Positions 15,874 through 23,922 of a stretch of 64,000 bases of DNA are shown piece by piece (the stretch's first letter is position 1; each line of letters starts with the position of its first letter). Origin of the DNA: Cryobacterium breve (GTDB taxonomy: Bacteria; Actinomycetota; Actinomycetes; Actinomycetales; Microbacteriaceae); contig NZ_SOGJ01000023.1 in NCBI RefSeq assembly GCF_004402375.1, positions 372,001 through 436,000 of the forward strand, written 5' to 3'. The position numbers and the translations under genes are program-made. A model generated the notes under the pieces. It saw nothing but the letters and a program-made list of their open reading frames with translations, had not been told where the DNA came from and made no database searches.

Positions 15874-16611
15874 ATGGTCAACGGGGCGGAACGTGAAGTC
15901 CGGGCTCTTCGGGTCGAAGGTTTGGTGAACGCCCGCGATCTCGGTGGCCTCCCCCGTCAAAATGGAACACTGACTCCCAGGGGCGTTTTCTTCCGTTCCG
16001 AGAATGTTGACTCGGTTACCCCGGCAGGATGGGACCAGATTCGTGAAGCCGGCATCCGCACCATCGTCGACCTCCGCCAGGCAGAAGAACAGGCGCAGGA
16101 CACCCAGACGCGGCCCGCCTGGCTGACCACTGTCACAGTCGATCTGGACGGCCTCGATGATGCCGATTTCTGGAAGGACTTCTGGAGCAACGGGTTCAGC
16201 GGCACGGCACTGTACTTCTTGCCGCACCTCCACGCGATGCCCGAGCGTAGCGTCGCCGTTCTGTCTGCCTTGGCCAGCGCGCTAGAAGGCGGAGTTCTCT
16301 TTCATTGCATGGGCGGAAGAGATCGAACGGGACTTATCGCAATGCTGCTTCTGGCTGCCATTGATACTGAGCCAGACGCGATCGTGGACGACTATCTAGA
16401 AACAGTCAGACTCGCGGATCGTCGGGCAGCAACATCGAAACGGAACAACGCCGAACCTGAGATCGACGCGCTGTGCCAGACCTTCGGCACGACAACAGAG
16501 GGCGCATTTCGCTCAGCACTCCTCGGCCTCGACCTCGTCACGCTCCTCGTATCCCCGGAGCTCAAGGAGGCCAACAGGGCTGCGGTCACGAACTGGCGAG
16601 GCTCCGTCTGA
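15874..16611 (+). CDS. Tyrosine/serine protein phosphatase (Y_phosphatase3-like)
   Basis: The 245-residue protein has N-terminal NARDLGGLP (residues 19-27) and RGVFFRSENVDSVTPAGW, then the P-loop HCMGGRDRTG (144-153) with nucleophile Cys 145 and Arg 151. This is the DSP/lipid-phosphatase-like family that uses a cysteinyl-phosphate intermediate on protein or lipid phosphates. No signal peptide is seen, so it is cytoplasmic. Length fits the family. It is divergent from the ArsR gene and followed at 16638 by a GGTTCC core and the second APH-like gene. Confidence 0.85.
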   Translation: MVNGAEREVRALRVEGLVNARDLGGLPRQNGTLTPRGVFFRSENVDSVTPAGWDQIREAGIRTIVDLRQAEEQAQDTQTRPAWLTTVTVDLDGLDDADFWKDFWSNGFSGTALYFLPHLHAMPERSVAVLSALASALEGGVLFHCMGGRDRTGLIAMLLLAAIDTEPDAIVDDYLETVRLADRRAATSKRNNAEPEIDALCQTFGTTTEGAFRSALLGLDLVTLLVSPELKEANRAAVTNWRGSV

Positions 16612-16667
16612 CCCTCATGCACGACATTTCGCCCTACGGTTCCGCTTGCAGCCTTTAGGTTGGTGGG

Positions 16668-17414
16668 ATGGATGAAGAAGTTCTGGCCGGGGGAAACTCG
16701 AGCATGGTCATTCGGGTGGGTAACACCGTTCCCCGCCCCGCGGGGCCATGGACTCCCGCGGTACATCGACTTCTGACCACACTCCGCGCGGCCGGCGTGA
16801 CGGAAGTACCTGAGCCCTTTGGCATGGACAAGCAGGGCCGCGAAGTGCTCTCCTACCTTCCGGGAATCGTCGGCAACTTCCCACTGCCCAGCCGGATCGG
16901 GTCGCCGACGATCCTGCACGAGGCTGGGTCCTTGCTCCGACGAGCGCATGACGCCAGCGAGCCCCTCGCGTACGCCGCCGCCACGTGGCAGTTGCCTGCA
17001 CACGAGCCAATCGAGGTGGTGTGTCTGAACGACGTCGCACCGTACAACATGGTTTTCCAAGACGGGCACATCGCGGGTCTCATCGACGTTGACATGGCCT
17101 CCCCCGGGCCACGGATTTGGGATCTGGCTTACCTCGCGTATCGACTCGTCCCGCTCGGCGAGTACTCAAACCCAGACGCGTCCGGACGAGATCCTCGCCT
17201 GGGCCGGCTCGATGCGCTCATCCGTGCCTATGGCCATGAGTTTGACCAGGCTGCCGTTCTTCGGGCAGCAGCGGACCGCATGGAGGATCTGGCCGTTTTC
17301 ACGGATCAACGGGCCGCCGACATGGGCCGCATAGATTTCCTGGAGCATGCCGCACTGTACCGCCGCGACCGCGACCGACTTCTCCACCTGATCGCAAGCC
17401 TGCATGCCCCGTGA
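16668..17414 (+). CDS. Aminoglycoside phosphotransferase (APH)-family protein, copy 2
   Basis: The 248-residue protein is a close duplicate of the one at 2923, with the same start (MDEEVLAGGNSSMV), the catalytic loop VVCLNDVAPYN and the metal site IDVDMASPGPRIWDLAY. It has the same His-to-Leu change before the catalytic Asp. Similarity extends upstream to GGTTCCGCTT (16638) and downstream into GTGAACGCGGAT, then stops. The C terminus differs slightly (ASLHAP). Unlike copy 1 it is not followed by a full GNAT gene; the sequence switches to a copy of the 1110-1370 small membrane-protein unit. Confidence 0.75.
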   Translation: MDEEVLAGGNSSMVIRVGNTVPRPAGPWTPAVHRLLTTLRAAGVTEVPEPFGMDKQGREVLSYLPGIVGNFPLPSRIGSPTILHEAGSLLRRAHDASEPLAYAAATWQLPAHEPIEVVCLNDVAPYNMVFQDGHIAGLIDVDMASPGPRIWDLAYLAYRLVPLGEYSNPDASGRDPRLGRLDALIRAYGHEFDQAAVLRAAADRMEDLAVFTDQRAADMGRIDFLEHAALYRRDRDRLLHLIASLHAP

Positions 17415-17478
17415 ACGCGGATCGTAGGCTCGCGATAGAACGGGCAATCGAATGCCCGCGAGTCGAGGGGTGGTCGAG

Positions 17479-17652
17479 ATGGGATTCGGTTCTTTGGCTT
17501 GGTGGAACTTTTGGGTGGTCGTTTAGGTTTTCCTTGTGGTTGGGATCATCGTGGCCCTGGCATTCTTTATCCGCTGGGGACGGCGCAAGAGCCCGATTCT
17601 TGAAGCAAACGAATCCACAAAATGTCAGGGAGGTGCCGGCCCAGGGAGGTAG
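17479..17652 (+). pseudogene. Small single-pass membrane protein, copy 2 (nonsense)
   Basis: The sequence aligns with the gene at 1175: GTCGAGGGG upstream, then a frame reading MGFGSLAWWNFWVVV, a TAG at 17524, then VFLVVGIIVALAFFIRWGRRK. Copy 1 has CAG (Gln) at the TAG position, so one C-to-T change inactivated it. Similarity to copy 1 continues past the stop up to GGGTTC, where copy 1 runs into repeat R1 and this copy diverges. Confidence 0.7.
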
Positions 17653-17785
17653 CGGGCGGGAGGCGCCCCGCGGAGGGTTCGGCTACGGACCTTGACTCTG
17701 TAGGCCGGCGACTTCCTTCCTTCCAGTCTCAAAGCGCTTGCTCGGTGTCTGGCACACGTAGTTTATTCAGGAGGGGGTACACGAA

Positions 17786-18181
17786 ATGCAACTGCCAAGA
17801 TTGGCTCTTCCCGTGCTCCTCGCCGTGACTGCGCGGTCTTGGATCCTCGGCATTTCGTCGATGGCCCTCCTGGCCTTGGCTGGGCTGCAGTTCGCGTTCA
17901 TCTCACATGCGGGCATCGGTGAATCCTGCTATCAGAATCCCGATCTAGGCAATCTGGCTCTGCCCTCAGCAGGATGGACCGCGTACGGTGCATTTTCGTC
18001 CTTTCCCGTTGGAGTCCGATGCTCCTATTTCGCGACCGATCACGAACTCCTCCTGGTGCACACCCAGTCGAGCGTGTGGGGCTGGGGAATCACGCTCGCC
18101 GCGATCCTCGGAGTACTTGGCATTGCGCTCTTCCTGACCGCCCGGCTCGCCACTCGACAAACCTGGCACGCATCGGTCTGA
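17786..18181 (+). CDS. Small membrane protein of unknown function
   Basis: The 131-residue protein has an N-terminal hydrophobic helix (about 19-42), an outside loop of about 50 residues with two Cys residues (SCYQNPDLG and VRCSYF) that may form a disulfide, and a C-terminal helix (about 97-118) followed by a short basic tail. A strong ribosome-binding site, GGAGGGGG, precedes ATG 17786. No family is recognised. It is the last + strand gene before the integrase module. Confidence 0.6.
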   Translation: MQLPRLALPVLLAVTARSWILGISSMALLALAGLQFAFISHAGIGESCYQNPDLGNLALPSAGWTAYGAFSSFPVGVRCSYFATDHELLLVHTQSSVWGWGITLAAILGVLGIALFLTARLATRQTWHASV

Positions 18182-18258
18182 AGAATCAGACCCAGACCGC
18201 CCGATGGCGGTTCGGCAGTTCTCGCCAGAGTGACGATGATCCGGATGGCGCCGTTCCC

Positions 18259-19449
18259 TCACTTCGCGGGTGGCGCCAGCTGTTGGAGGACATCCGCCGG
18301 CCCGGACTTCACCGTGCGGTCGGGCTCGGCATAGTGCGCCTTGGTCGTCGAAGTCGAGGTGTGACCGAGCACGTCGGCCGCAGCCTGAATGCCGAGTTCG
18401 CAGGCCAGCAGCGTCGCCCCCGTGCGCCGAAAAGAATGAGGAGTGATTTCAAGACCCTCGAGTCCAGCGTTCAGGAGTATCCCCCGAAACGAGCGCCTGA
18501 CACTGTACGGTGCGAGCGGCGTACCAACCCGCGAGAAAAAGAGCAGGTGCTCGGTATCCTCCGGATCGAGTAGCGCCAAACGCTGGCGAATCACATCGGC
18601 CGCGAACTGCGGCACAGCGATGACCCTGTTCGACTCGTGTGTCTTGGGGTGTGCCTGACGGAGAACACCGGCTCCGTTGTGCACGACGAGCGTGCCGCTG
18701 ATGTTCACTCGCGGCGGGTCGGCAGCCATGTCCACGTCGCATTGCCGAAGCGCGAGCGCCTCACCGATGCGTGTCGCCGTGCCGAGCATCACCTCGATGA
18801 TGTCTCTCACCTGCCCGTCGGATGGCGGTCCCATCGTGCCCTCCCCCGTGCGCCAGTCGCGGGCCGCGAGTCGGATGGCGGCGATCTGCTCCGTCGTGAG
18901 CGCCTTGGGGATGTGAGGAGGCTTCTTCATTCGCGAGGTTTCCTTCACCGGATTGCGCGGGATGATCTCTCGCCGAACTGCGAAAGCCAAGATCATGCTG
19001 AGGATCGTGCGGGAGTGCTTCGCTCGCGTGTAGGACTTCTCGCGCTGCTTCTTCAGGAAGAATTCGATGCGTCCGACGGTCACTTCGCGAATGGTGTAGT
19101 GCTCGAAGAAGGGCAGCACGAGCACGCGCAGCTCCCGCTTGTAGGTGTCTTTGGTCCCTTGGGCGCGGTCGACGTCGAGCATCATGTCCTCCAGCCAGGC
19201 GTCGGCGAGCATCGGGAACGGCGAGCCCGCGTTCAGCGAGTCGCCGACCCCACCGGCACGCATTCGCCCTCCCAGTTCGACTTTCAGCGCTGACTGCGCC
19301 GCATTGCGGCTCGAGCGGGTCGCGCCCACCTGCCGTGACTGGCCGTCCCAGTCGCGGAAGACAGTCGTTGCCCGGTACCGGTCTGGACCGACCTTGGTCG
19401 TCTTGGTGGCACCGAACGTGCTGATCGGAAGTCGTGGTCGTCCGACCAT
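18259..19449 (-). CDS. Tyrosine recombinase (phage/ICE-type integrase)
   Basis: The 396-residue protein has an N-terminal arm-type DNA-binding segment, a SAM-like core-binding domain (about 78-170) and a catalytic domain with Arg 227 (ATRIGEAL), His 338 and Arg 341 (HSFRR), His 363 (LGH) and nucleophile Tyr 373 (HYAEP). It catalyses site-specific integration and excision. It overlaps the upstream excisionase-like gene by ATGA and lies about 0.4 kb from a tRNA gene whose 3' end faces it, the usual set-up for tRNA-targeted elements. I see no extra IntI-type insertion near the third helix of the catalytic domain, so it does not look like an integron integrase. Confidence 0.9.
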   Translation of the reverse strand: MVGRPRLPISTFGATKTTKVGPDRYRATTVFRDWDGQSRQVGATRSSRNAAQSALKVELGGRMRAGGVGDSLNAGSPFPMLADAWLEDMMLDVDRAQGTKDTYKRELRVLVLPFFEHYTIREVTVGRIEFFLKKQREKSYTRAKHSRTILSMILAFAVRREIIPRNPVKETSRMKKPPHIPKALTTEQIAAIRLAARDWRTGEGTMGPPSDGQVRDIIEVMLGTATRIGEALALRQCDVDMAADPPRVNISGTLVVHNGAGVLRQAHPKTHESNRVIAVPQFAADVIRQRLALLDPEDTEHLLFFSRVGTPLAPYSVRRSFRGILLNAGLEGLEITPHSFRRTGATLLACELGIQAAADVLGHTSTSTTKAHYAEPDRTVKSGPADVLQQLAPPAK

Positions 19450-19691
19450 CAGTGCTCGCCCCCTCGACTGCTCAAGAATGATTCAGGCTCGTGGAGGCCG
19501 TCCAGGCATCGGCGCACGTCGGAGACTCGATAGCGGATCTCCCGCCCAACTCGAATGCCAGAACGGCCGCGCCCGTCGGTGCGCAGGTCATAGATGGCCT
19601 GCACCCGCACCTGCACGCCGAGATACCCGGCGAGCTCACTTGTCGTCAGTACAGGCTCTAAACCGAGCCCGAAGAGTCGTTCAGTGTCCAT
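19449..19691 (-). CDS. Excisionase-like helix-turn-helix protein
   Basis: From ATG 19691 the protein is 80 residues: EPVLTTSELAGYLGVQVRVQAIYDLRTDGRG, then IRVGREIRYRVSDVRRCLDGL, the HTH_17 (MerR-like, recognition-by-wing) pattern of Xis proteins. The frame is open upstream to 19835, but that part overlaps a strong hairpin and shows no domain. Its stop overlaps the integrase ATG (ATGA), indicating translational coupling. Expected role: directing the integrase toward excision or regulating it. Confidence 0.75.
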   Translation of the reverse strand: MDTERLFGLGLEPVLTTSELAGYLGVQVRVQAIYDLRTDGRGRSGIRVGREIRYRVSDVRRCLDGLHEPESFLSSRGGEH

Positions 19692-19780
19692 GATCAGAAG
19701 GTGTTCGAGGCCACTCCAGCTCAATCGAACCTGGTCGTGCACCTTCATAGTGAGCGCCGGTATCAGGCGGTCACTTTCGA

Positions 19781-19837
19781 ATAAACCATGGATAAACCAC
19801 GTATATATCAAGTCTTGTCCTTTCAGTGAGGACAAGA
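19781..19837. repeat. Direct repeats and hairpin beside tRNA (possible att arm sites)
   Basis: Two ATAAACCA copies (19781-19788 and 19792-19799) are spaced 11 bases start to start, about one helical turn. Next to them a perfect 9-base stem, TCTTGTCCT/AGGACAAGA, with a 7-base loop occupies 19813-19837. Lying between the tRNA 3' end and xis, these are candidates for integrase arm-type or Xis binding sites. The hairpin could instead end the tRNA transcript, although no T-run follows. Confidence 0.4.
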
Positions 19838-19862
19838 AACCCTGATCAGATCTAATTCATAG

Positions 19863-19936
19863 TAGGGCGGCTGGGACTTGAACCCAGGACCGACGGATTA
19901 TGAGTCCGCTGCTCTAACCAGCTGAGCTACCGCCCC
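19863..19936 (-). tRNA. tRNA with CAT anticodon (Met, or Ile2)
   Basis: The 74-base cloverleaf reads 5' GGGGCGGTAGCTCAGC..., with anticodon loop CTCATAA, T-loop GGTTCAAGTCC and 3' CCGCCCTA. The acceptor stem pairs with one G-T at its end. CAT can be elongator methionine or lysidine-modified isoleucine; sequence alone does not settle it, and Met is my preference. Its 3' end faces the integrase, so it is the likely attachment site. No CCA is encoded. Confidence 0.9.
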
Positions 19937-20032
19937 TATCGCTCACTCTGACGAGTGTGCAACATGACTGCCGGTGATCGGATGGATCACCGGCTCCCAC
20001 GATACAGGCCCACGAATGGTTCGGGTGCCCGA

Positions 20033-21382
20033 CTACTCCCCCGAGTGCGCAGCGGCCGCGGAAGTCACGGCGTCGATGACAGGCTCCCCGCGATACAGCG
20101 ACTCGAACGTGTTCAGGGTGCGGTTGATGTCGTGCGCTCCGATCAGCCGAAGAGACTCACGTTTGAGCGCGTTCAGGTCGTCTGGCGTGGCCGTCAGCAC
20201 GGTCGTCAACTTGTCCGCAAGGTCCTGGGCGTGGCCGGGTTCGAATAGGTAACCGTTCTGGCCGTCGTGCACCAGGTGCGGCAGCGCCATGGCGTTGGCC
20301 GCCACGATCGGCAGGCCCGAGGCCATGGCCTCCATGGTCGCGATGCTCTGCAATTCCGCGATCGAAGGCATCGCGAAGACTGTCGAGCGGGTATACGCGG
20401 TCGCCAGCTCGGCATCCGTCACGTAGCCGGTGAACGTGACCCGACCGCTCAGGCCGAGGGTCTGCGAGAGGTTTTGCAGGTTGCGTTTCTGGTCTCCGCC
20501 GCCGACTATCTCCACCTTGACCTTGAGGTCGGCTGAGAGCAGGGCGACGGCCTGCAACAGCACGTCGATCTGCTTTTCACCGGTCACGCGGCCGACGAAG
20601 AGGATGCGGTTCTCGGTGCGGGGCTCGAAGCTTGGCACGTAGTTGTGGGCGTCGATGCCGCAGGAGATTGCCAGCACGCCCTCAAGGCCGGTGTAGCGCT
20701 CCAGGAACTGCGCTGCTCTCAGGGTCGGCGTGGTAACGGCCTCGGCCCGCCCGAAGGTTCGCCTCGCTGCCCGCCAGGCGCCCTTGATGATGCGGTCGTG
20801 CAGTCCCTTGGGCACCAGCGTGAACTCGAGCATATTCTCCGGCATGAAATGGTTCGTTCCGATGATTCGGATGCCGCGCTTCGCCGCCTCAATCGTCACG
20901 GCCCGTCCCACGTTGATGTGGGACTGGAAGTGCACGACGTCCGGCTTGAACGTGTCGAGGATGCGGCGGGTCTCCCGGGGGATAAACCACGGCAGTGCGT
21001 AGCGCAGCCAGTCGTGCGGGTACCAGCGCCAACTCTGCAAGCGGTGGACGACCATCGGCTGGCCCTCGTGCACCTCAGTCCAGGTGCCGAACTTGCTCGA
21101 CGCGGCCGGTGCCATGATCTGCACCTCATGGCCGCGGGCCACCATTCCGGCCGCGAGACGCTCAGCGAAACGTGCGGCGCCATTCACGTCGGGGGCGAAG
21201 GTGTCCGCCGCGATCAGGATCCGGAGCGGCTTCTTGGACACCGGCGCAATGCGGGTCGACTCGCTCGGCAAATCTGTCGAATCTGACAAAAGACACTGTC
21301 CCAACGTATGTGAGCCGGAGTTCGTCATCCGGCAGGTATTCATGTTTTCGACGGCGCGTACGCTGACGAGGTCTTCTAGCAC
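20033..21382 (-). CDS. GT4 family glycosyltransferase (mannosyl/glucosyl-transferase-like)
   Basis: The protein has an N-terminal Rossmann half starting RILIAADTFAPDVNGAARFAERLA, the glycine-rich start of GT-B acceptor domains. Its C-terminal donor half has ILFVGRVTGEKQIDVLL and MPSIAELQSIATMEAMASGLP, which contains the E-x7-E nucleotide-sugar motif. Relatives build glycolipids or cell-envelope mannan in actinobacteria; the exact sugar is not visible. The longest frame starts GTG 21382; ATG 21343 or 21328 are possible. A TAGAAT at 21386-21391 on the - strand resembles a -10 box and would favour one of these shorter starts. Confidence 0.8.
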   Translation of the reverse strand: MLEDLVSVRAVENMNTCRMTNSGSHTLGQCLLSDSTDLPSESTRIAPVSKKPLRILIAADTFAPDVNGAARFAERLAAGMVARGHEVQIMAPAASSKFGTWTEVHEGQPMVVHRLQSWRWYPHDWLRYALPWFIPRETRRILDTFKPDVVHFQSHINVGRAVTIEAAKRGIRIIGTNHFMPENMLEFTLVPKGLHDRIIKGAWRAARRTFGRAEAVTTPTLRAAQFLERYTGLEGVLAISCGIDAHNYVPSFEPRTENRILFVGRVTGEKQIDVLLQAVALLSADLKVKVEIVGGGDQKRNLQNLSQTLGLSGRVTFTGYVTDAELATAYTRSTVFAMPSIAELQSIATMEAMASGLPIVAANAMALPHLVHDGQNGYLFEPGHAQDLADKLTTVLTATPDDLNALKRESLRLIGAHDINRTLNTFESLYRGEPVIDAVTSAAAAHSGE

Positions 21383-21465
21383 CTTATTCTAAACCGCACC
21401 CACAACCGCTATCGCGGCAACGGCGCGCCACCGTCGATGACGCGTGGTGTCGGCCGGGCCATTGG

Positions 21466-22380
21466 TCAGTCGGCGGCGAGGGGGTGGTATCGGGCCAGCA
21501 GGAACACCCCGACGATCGCGATGATGCCGGCGACGATGAAGGCGATGGCAGCCCCGGCCGGAGCCTGTTCGACCTCGCCCAGAACGACGATTCCGATCCC
21601 GACGGCGATGAGGGGATCGATCACGGTGAGTCCGGCAATGACGAGGTCGGGCGGGCCGGAAGAGTAGGCGTTCTGCACGAAGTAGGCACCGAGAGCCGCC
21701 GCCAGCAGTAAACCCAGCACACAGATCAGCGTCAGCCACTCGAAGTTGCCGTTTTGGGTGCGGTTGATTACAACCTTCGCCAGGGTCGCGACGAAACCGT
21801 ACAGCACGCCGGCACCAACGATGTAGAACATTGCCTTGAACCGGCTGCGCAAATAGACAAACGAGGCGGCGAAGAGCAGCAGAACGACTCCCAGAACCAG
21901 CAGGATGGTAATCAGTTTCCGGTCGGTGACCGGCTTGTCCACAGCGGTGAAGGCGGCAACGGTGACGAAGAGGCCCACCCCGCCGACACACATCGCGATC
22001 GCGATCTTCGAGGCCCGGTTGACCGGAACCCGGGTGATCCGAGCGTTGAGGATTGATGTGATCACCAGGGCCACGGCCCCGAGCGGCTGGACCATGATGA
22101 TGGGGGCGAATGCCAGACTGGTGAGCTGGAACACGATGGCCAGGCCCAGCATAAGCGTGCCGAACACCCACGACGGCCGGGCTAGCAGAAGCATCAGCTG
22201 ACGCGAATTCAGGCCGCGGGTGACCTCCACGGTATTGGCTTCGACCTTGGTGACCCCGCGGTGCTGGAACTGAGCGCCCAGTGACAGGAAGATCGCACCC
22301 ACGAGAGCAAGCGGAATACCGATGGCCTGACGAGGGTTGATGGCAATTTCTGTTGCCAGGTCGGTCAGGTCGGGAGTCAC
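21466..22380 (-). CDS. DMT superfamily transporter (EamA-like)
   Basis: The 304-residue protein has about nine to ten hydrophobic helices arranged as two repeats, beginning IGIPLALVGAIFLSLGAQFQHRG. Motifs such as IIMVQPLGAVALVITSILNARI and LTVIDPLIAVGIGIVVLGEVEQ, where proline-containing helices precede an exit helix, are typical of drug/metabolite transporters and NIPA-like proteins. Substrate unknown. GTG 22380 is used. It is divergent from def by 40 bases and lies 83 bases from the glycosyltransferase frame. Confidence 0.75.
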   Translation of the reverse strand: MTPDLTDLATEIAINPRQAIGIPLALVGAIFLSLGAQFQHRGVTKVEANTVEVTRGLNSRQLMLLLARPSWVFGTLMLGLAIVFQLTSLAFAPIIMVQPLGAVALVITSILNARITRVPVNRASKIAIAMCVGGVGLFVTVAAFTAVDKPVTDRKLITILLVLGVVLLLFAASFVYLRSRFKAMFYIVGAGVLYGFVATLAKVVINRTQNGNFEWLTLICVLGLLLAAALGAYFVQNAYSSGPPDLVIAGLTVIDPLIAVGIGIVVLGEVEQAPAGAAIAFIVAGIIAIVGVFLLARYHPLAAD

Positions 22381-22420
22381 TCATTGACCCTATCGAGAAC
22401 CAGCCCGATATCCTTGGTGA

Positions 22421-22987
22421 ATGGCCGTTCGTTCGATTGTGATTTCAGGAGATCCCGTTCTCCACTCCCCCGCCCTCCCCGTCGTGGATTTCGACGATGA
22501 TCTGCGAGAACTCGTGCAGGACATGTTCGAAACGATGGATGCCGCGCCCGGCGTCGGTTTGGCGGCGACGCAGGTGGGCGTGCCGCTTCGGCTGTTCACC
22601 TACAACTTCCTCGACGACGACGACTGCCTGTGGCGCGGCGTGGCCATCAACCCCGAACTGTGGATCACCCCGGTTCCTGCTGGTGAGGCCGACGAGGACG
22701 AGGACGTCGAGGGATGCTTGTCCTACCCTGGTGAGCGGTTCCCGCTGCTACGTTCACCCTCCGCGATCCTGCGTGCGGTGGACCTGGAGCAGAACCCCGT
22801 CGAGATCCACGCCGAGGACTGGCTCGCCCGTGTCTTCCAGCACGAGTACGACCACCTCGACGGCACCCTCTACGTGGACCGGCTGGATCACTTCTACGCG
22901 AAGATCGCCACCAAGATCACACGGAAGCGGGGCTGGGGCATCCCCGGCCTCAGCTGGATGCCGGGCGTCGACAACCTCGAAGACTGA
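22421..22987 (+). CDS. def: Peptide deformylase
   Basis: The 188-residue metalloenzyme removes the formyl group from the N-terminal methionine of new proteins. All three motifs are present: GVGLAATQ (44-51), EGCLS (97-101) with the metal-binding Cys 99, and QHEYDHLDG (140-148) with metal ligands His 141 and His 145 and catalytic Glu 142. An acidic insertion, EADEDEDVEG, precedes motif 2. The C-terminal extension (RKRGWGIPGLSWMPGVDN) is common in actinobacterial forms. It is cytoplasmic and a single-gene unit between divergent and convergent neighbours. Confidence 0.95.
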   Translation: MAVRSIVISGDPVLHSPALPVVDFDDDLRELVQDMFETMDAAPGVGLAATQVGVPLRLFTYNFLDDDDCLWRGVAINPELWITPVPAGEADEDEDVEGCLSYPGERFPLLRSPSAILRAVDLEQNPVEIHAEDWLARVFQHEYDHLDGTLYVDRLDHFYAKIATKITRKRGWGIPGLSWMPGVDNLED

Positions 22988-22995
22988 GCCGGGTG

Positions 22996-23874
22996 TCAGC
23001 CGCGGGCGAGATCCACACCATGGATGCCGTTGTGGAAGCGCAATGACGGGAAGATCGCCGAGACGGTGAAGCCCACTCCCGGCACGGTACCCGCACTGAA
23101 GATGCCCCCGAACATCTCGGTGCGCTCGCGCATTTGGGTGATGCCTGCCCCGGAGATGCTGCCGCTGAGCGCCTTGAGATCGTCGTCGATCGTGTAGGCG
23201 GTGCGGGCGGCGAAGTCGGCGGCGTCGGCACTGTTGCGGCGGGCGGCTGCACGGATGCCATCATCGGCCACCAGCAGTGTCAGGCCGTCCTGGGTCCAGG
23301 TGAATGTGACCCGGGCCTCCGTTCCCACGCCGCCGTGCGTGACGCAATTGGCCAGCGCACTCTGCAGGATGCGGAAGATCGCCAGTTCGGCGCCTGGTTT
23401 GAGGTCGAACCGTTCGCCGGATTCGGTGAAGTCCACGGTCACGCCTGCACCGCGCATCACCCGGAACAGGTCACGCGCCGACTGCAGGCCCGGTTGGGGG
23501 ATGGCCACGGATTCGCCCTCGCGCACGATCGTGAGTACACGGCGCATGTCAGCCAGGGCCACCCGGCCTTCGTCGACCATGGCCGTCGCCACGCGCACGG
23601 CACTGGACGGGTCGCTCTCGGCCGTGTATCGGGCTCCCTCGGCACGGGTGACCAACCGGGCAACAGATAGAACGGCTACGTCCTGCAACTCCCGAATGAT
23701 GCCGAGCCGACCCTGCTGCTCGGCGAGGGACAGTTGCAGGTCGATTCGCATCCGCTCTGCCGCAGTGCGGTCGAAGACCACGCGGCGGGCACGGATGAGG
23801 GTGACCAGCCAGAGGGCCAGCAGCACGATGACAAGACCGATCAGCACGGTACTCAGATTGAGCCAGGTCTCCAC
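22996..23874 (-). CDS. Histidine-kinase-like protein without H-box histidine
   Basis: The 292-residue protein has one membrane helix (about 10-28), a coiled dimerisation region and a C-terminal HATPase_c domain. The ATPase part keeps an N-box Asn (LANCVTHGG), a D-x-G motif (VADDG) and a G2 loop (GAGITQMRERTEMFGG). The H-box-like segment, GIIRELQDVAVLS (58-70), has Gln 64 where the phosphoacceptor His of RELHDV-type kinases sits. No response regulator is adjacent. It may be a signalling pseudokinase or ATP-dependent partner protein rather than an autophosphorylating kinase. It converges with def and lies downstream of the tRNA-Asn terminator. Confidence 0.75.
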   Translation of the reverse strand: METWLNLSTVLIGLVIVLLALWLVTLIRARRVVFDRTAAERMRIDLQLSLAEQQGRLGIIRELQDVAVLSVARLVTRAEGARYTAESDPSSAVRVATAMVDEGRVALADMRRVLTIVREGESVAIPQPGLQSARDLFRVMRGAGVTVDFTESGERFDLKPGAELAIFRILQSALANCVTHGGVGTEARVTFTWTQDGLTLLVADDGIRAAARRNSADAADFAARTAYTIDDDLKALSGSISGAGITQMRERTEMFGGIFSAGTVPGVGFTVSAIFPSLRFHNGIHGVDLARG

Positions 23875-23922
23875 GGATGCCGCCTTTTCTTAACCCACGT
23901 CGCACGGGAATGAACGGGATAC

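Larger units (their letters stand above)
1..17680 (+). mobile_element. Integron-like gene-cassette array (hypothesis)
   Basis: Some two dozen small unrelated genes, nearly all on the + strand, are separated by short spacers. Six spacers carry a ~75-base repeat (R1-R6), and many others carry a GTTCC core just after the preceding stop codon. Cores seen by eye start near 389, 1049, 1369, 1908, 2894, 4940, 6091, 6744, 7491, 8051, 9622, 12259, 12855, 13222, 13826 and 16639. Duplicated units begin or end at these cores. The gene content (GNAT, APH, GrpB, ABM, DUF2283, DUF1232, immunity-like) is typical of integron cassettes. Against a true integron: the repeats lack matching RYYYAAC/GTTRRRY ends, and no IntI-type integrase is present. 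Both limits of the element are approximate. Confidence 0.45.

Noticed and set aside
18259-19449. Integron integrase (IntI) for the cassette array
   Set aside because: The protein has the normal phage/ICE layout with an Xis partner and a tRNA target; I see no IntI-type additional segment, and the cassettes read toward the gene instead of away from it.
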